This document shows, piece by piece, positions 52,396-53,073 of a stretch of 53,073 nucleotides of DNA; within the stretch, counting starts at the first letter, position 1, and the number at the start of each line of letters is the position of its first letter. The notes beneath the pieces are model-generated. The model worked only from the letters and a program-made list of their open reading frames with translations, had not been told where the DNA came from and did no database searches. Source of the stretch: Desulfobulbaceae bacterium (GTDB lineage: Bacteria; Desulfobacterota; Desulfobulbia; Desulfobulbales; Desulfocapsaceae); contig JAABSV010000028.1 in NCBI GenBank assembly GCA_011390165.1, positions 1 through 53,073 on the forward strand, in the 5' to 3' direction. Position numbers and translations under genes: made by a program.

Positions 52396-53011
52396 GCTTA
52401 TCCCAATCTATTTTTTTATCTGATTACCACTAATCCTCACCCTATCACCGAACGGACTACAGACGCTATCAAAACTCCAAAGGTCAACGTCTTTAAAACA
52501 GATCACTAACGTTGAGAAGGATAATCAACATTGAAAATCTTATGTTGACCAGAATGCTAAAGTCAAGGCTCGATTCATTCTTGTCCAAAATAGGAATTAA
52601 ACAAGAAACCCTCTCGGTGAATCATGGTGTAAGATTTTTGCGCCAACAAAATTCCCACCAAAATTTCCTTAGAGGGTGCGCTCATGATAAAGGTAACGAG
52701 TTTGTTTAGTCAACTGCTTCATCACTTTCCTCGGGTCGAATTTCATTGCAGACGATTATCTTGCTTCGCATGAATGAAAGATCTCCGGCATTGGTGCATT
52801 TGCCTTCACTGGTTAGACTGTCCAGTCTCCCATCAGATAGAGATTTGCCCCGGCAATCCTTGATTTGCAAAATCCTCTCTGGGTTGACCTTATTCATGAG
52901 TATACGCCTTTCCTGCACAGTAGTAAGGTACTGATTCAGTGATAAAAGAAATTAGAGATGTTTGAGTTGGCAATATCTCCTCTTCGTATGATCAATTGTT
53001 GATTTATCACG
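52396..53011. other. Intergenic stretch upstream of the autotransporter gene
   Basis: AT-rich and mostly featureless. A short frame at 52706-52897 is listed separately. I see no RNA gene. The likely promoter of the autotransporter lies within the first 120 bases, but no clear -35/-10 pair stands out. Confidence 0.35.
52706..52897 (-). CDS. Possible small hypothetical protein (63 codons)
   Basis: A short frame starting MNKVNPERILQIKDCRGKS, with AGGAAAGG about ten bases before the ATG. It is polar, has three Cys and is acidic at the C-terminus. It matches nothing I recognise and could be chance; codon use and length do not settle it. Confidence 0.3.
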   Translation of the reverse strand: MNKVNPERILQIKDCRGKSLSDGRLDSLTSEGKCTNAGDLSFMRSKIIVCNEIRPEESDEAVD

Positions 53012-53073
53012 TCAGCCGTCCAGGGCCTCGCGCAGCTCCCCTCCCAAGTCTTTCATCGAGAACGGTTTCTGGA
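53012..53073 (-). CDS. Receiver-domain protein, C-terminal end only
   Basis: The window's right edge carries the last 20 codons of a minus-strand gene. It reads QKPFSMKDLGGELREALDG before TGA (53012-53014). The K-P-F segment is the conserved Lys-Pro loop and final helix of CheY-like receivers, as at the end of hybrid kinases or single-domain regulators. The rest lies outside the window. Confidence 0.8.
   Translation of the reverse strand, partial: QKPFSMKDLGGELREALDG

Overview
The window reads as the chromosome of a high-GC, Gram-negative anaerobe of the Desulfobacterota, most like a Desulfobulbales/Desulfurivibrio-type organism. This is inferred from gene content, not from a marker gene. 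The clues are a small P590-type assimilatory sulfite reductase, NrfD/PsrC-type quinone-linked membrane proteins with Fe-S and multihaem partners, many sigma-54 activators, a CxxCH-bearing DUF3365 sensor kinase, a ferredoxin:thioredoxin reductase-like protein and an acetate uptake/activation operon.

Layout. (1) Positions 1-1150 are wreckage: the tail of a REP-associated transposase, then a decayed type I restriction-modification locus with an inverted REP pair inside the hsdR remnant. (2) 1253-3619: a DUF2156 protein and aspartokinase. (3) 4292-14696 is a signalling and transport block: a Cache/PAS hybrid kinase, an operon of DUF3365 kinase, NtrC-type regulator and a one-TM protein, then a YeiH-type transporter with an unusual N-terminal extension. 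(4) 15184-19677 is housekeeping: tgt, yajC, RNase HI, glutaredoxin, an FTR-like protein and isocitrate dehydrogenase. (5) 19797-26933, all on the minus strand: HD-GYP protein, acyl-CoA synthetase, cNMP/CBS/DUF294 protein, ActP and DUF485. (6) 27297-31400: a secreted repeat protein, then a minus-strand set of ABC exporter, cNMP-domain protein and STAS protein. The exporter's nucleotide-binding domain is split by about 300 residues.

(7) 32683-39243 is the most interesting block. It holds a Tat-type 4x[4Fe-4S] protein, a triheme cytochrome c, a small membrane protein and two NrfD-like membrane proteins. Each NrfD gene is followed by its own MerR-family regulator with a shared C-terminal cysteine motif, and each is preceded by a long, AT-rich leader. 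Both leaders hold the same palindrome, CGCATAATGCG. The first NrfD unit has a good sigma-54 promoter; the second has a good sigma-70 promoter with a dyad in its spacer. No catalytic molybdopterin subunit is present.

(8) 39328-45198: queuosine-precursor transporter, a four-PAS sigma-54 activator with a GAFTDA variant, a PhoR-like kinase without an adjacent PhoB, and tRNA-Gly(CCC) with clear promoter and terminator. (9) From the tRNA to the end, composition becomes visibly more AT-rich and the content patchy: Fe-S photolyase, SDR remnant, small sulfite reductase, IS1634-type transposase remnant, EamA transporter, autotransporter esterase, and the tail of a receiver-domain protein. This looks like acquired DNA beside a tRNA gene, although no integrase is visible.
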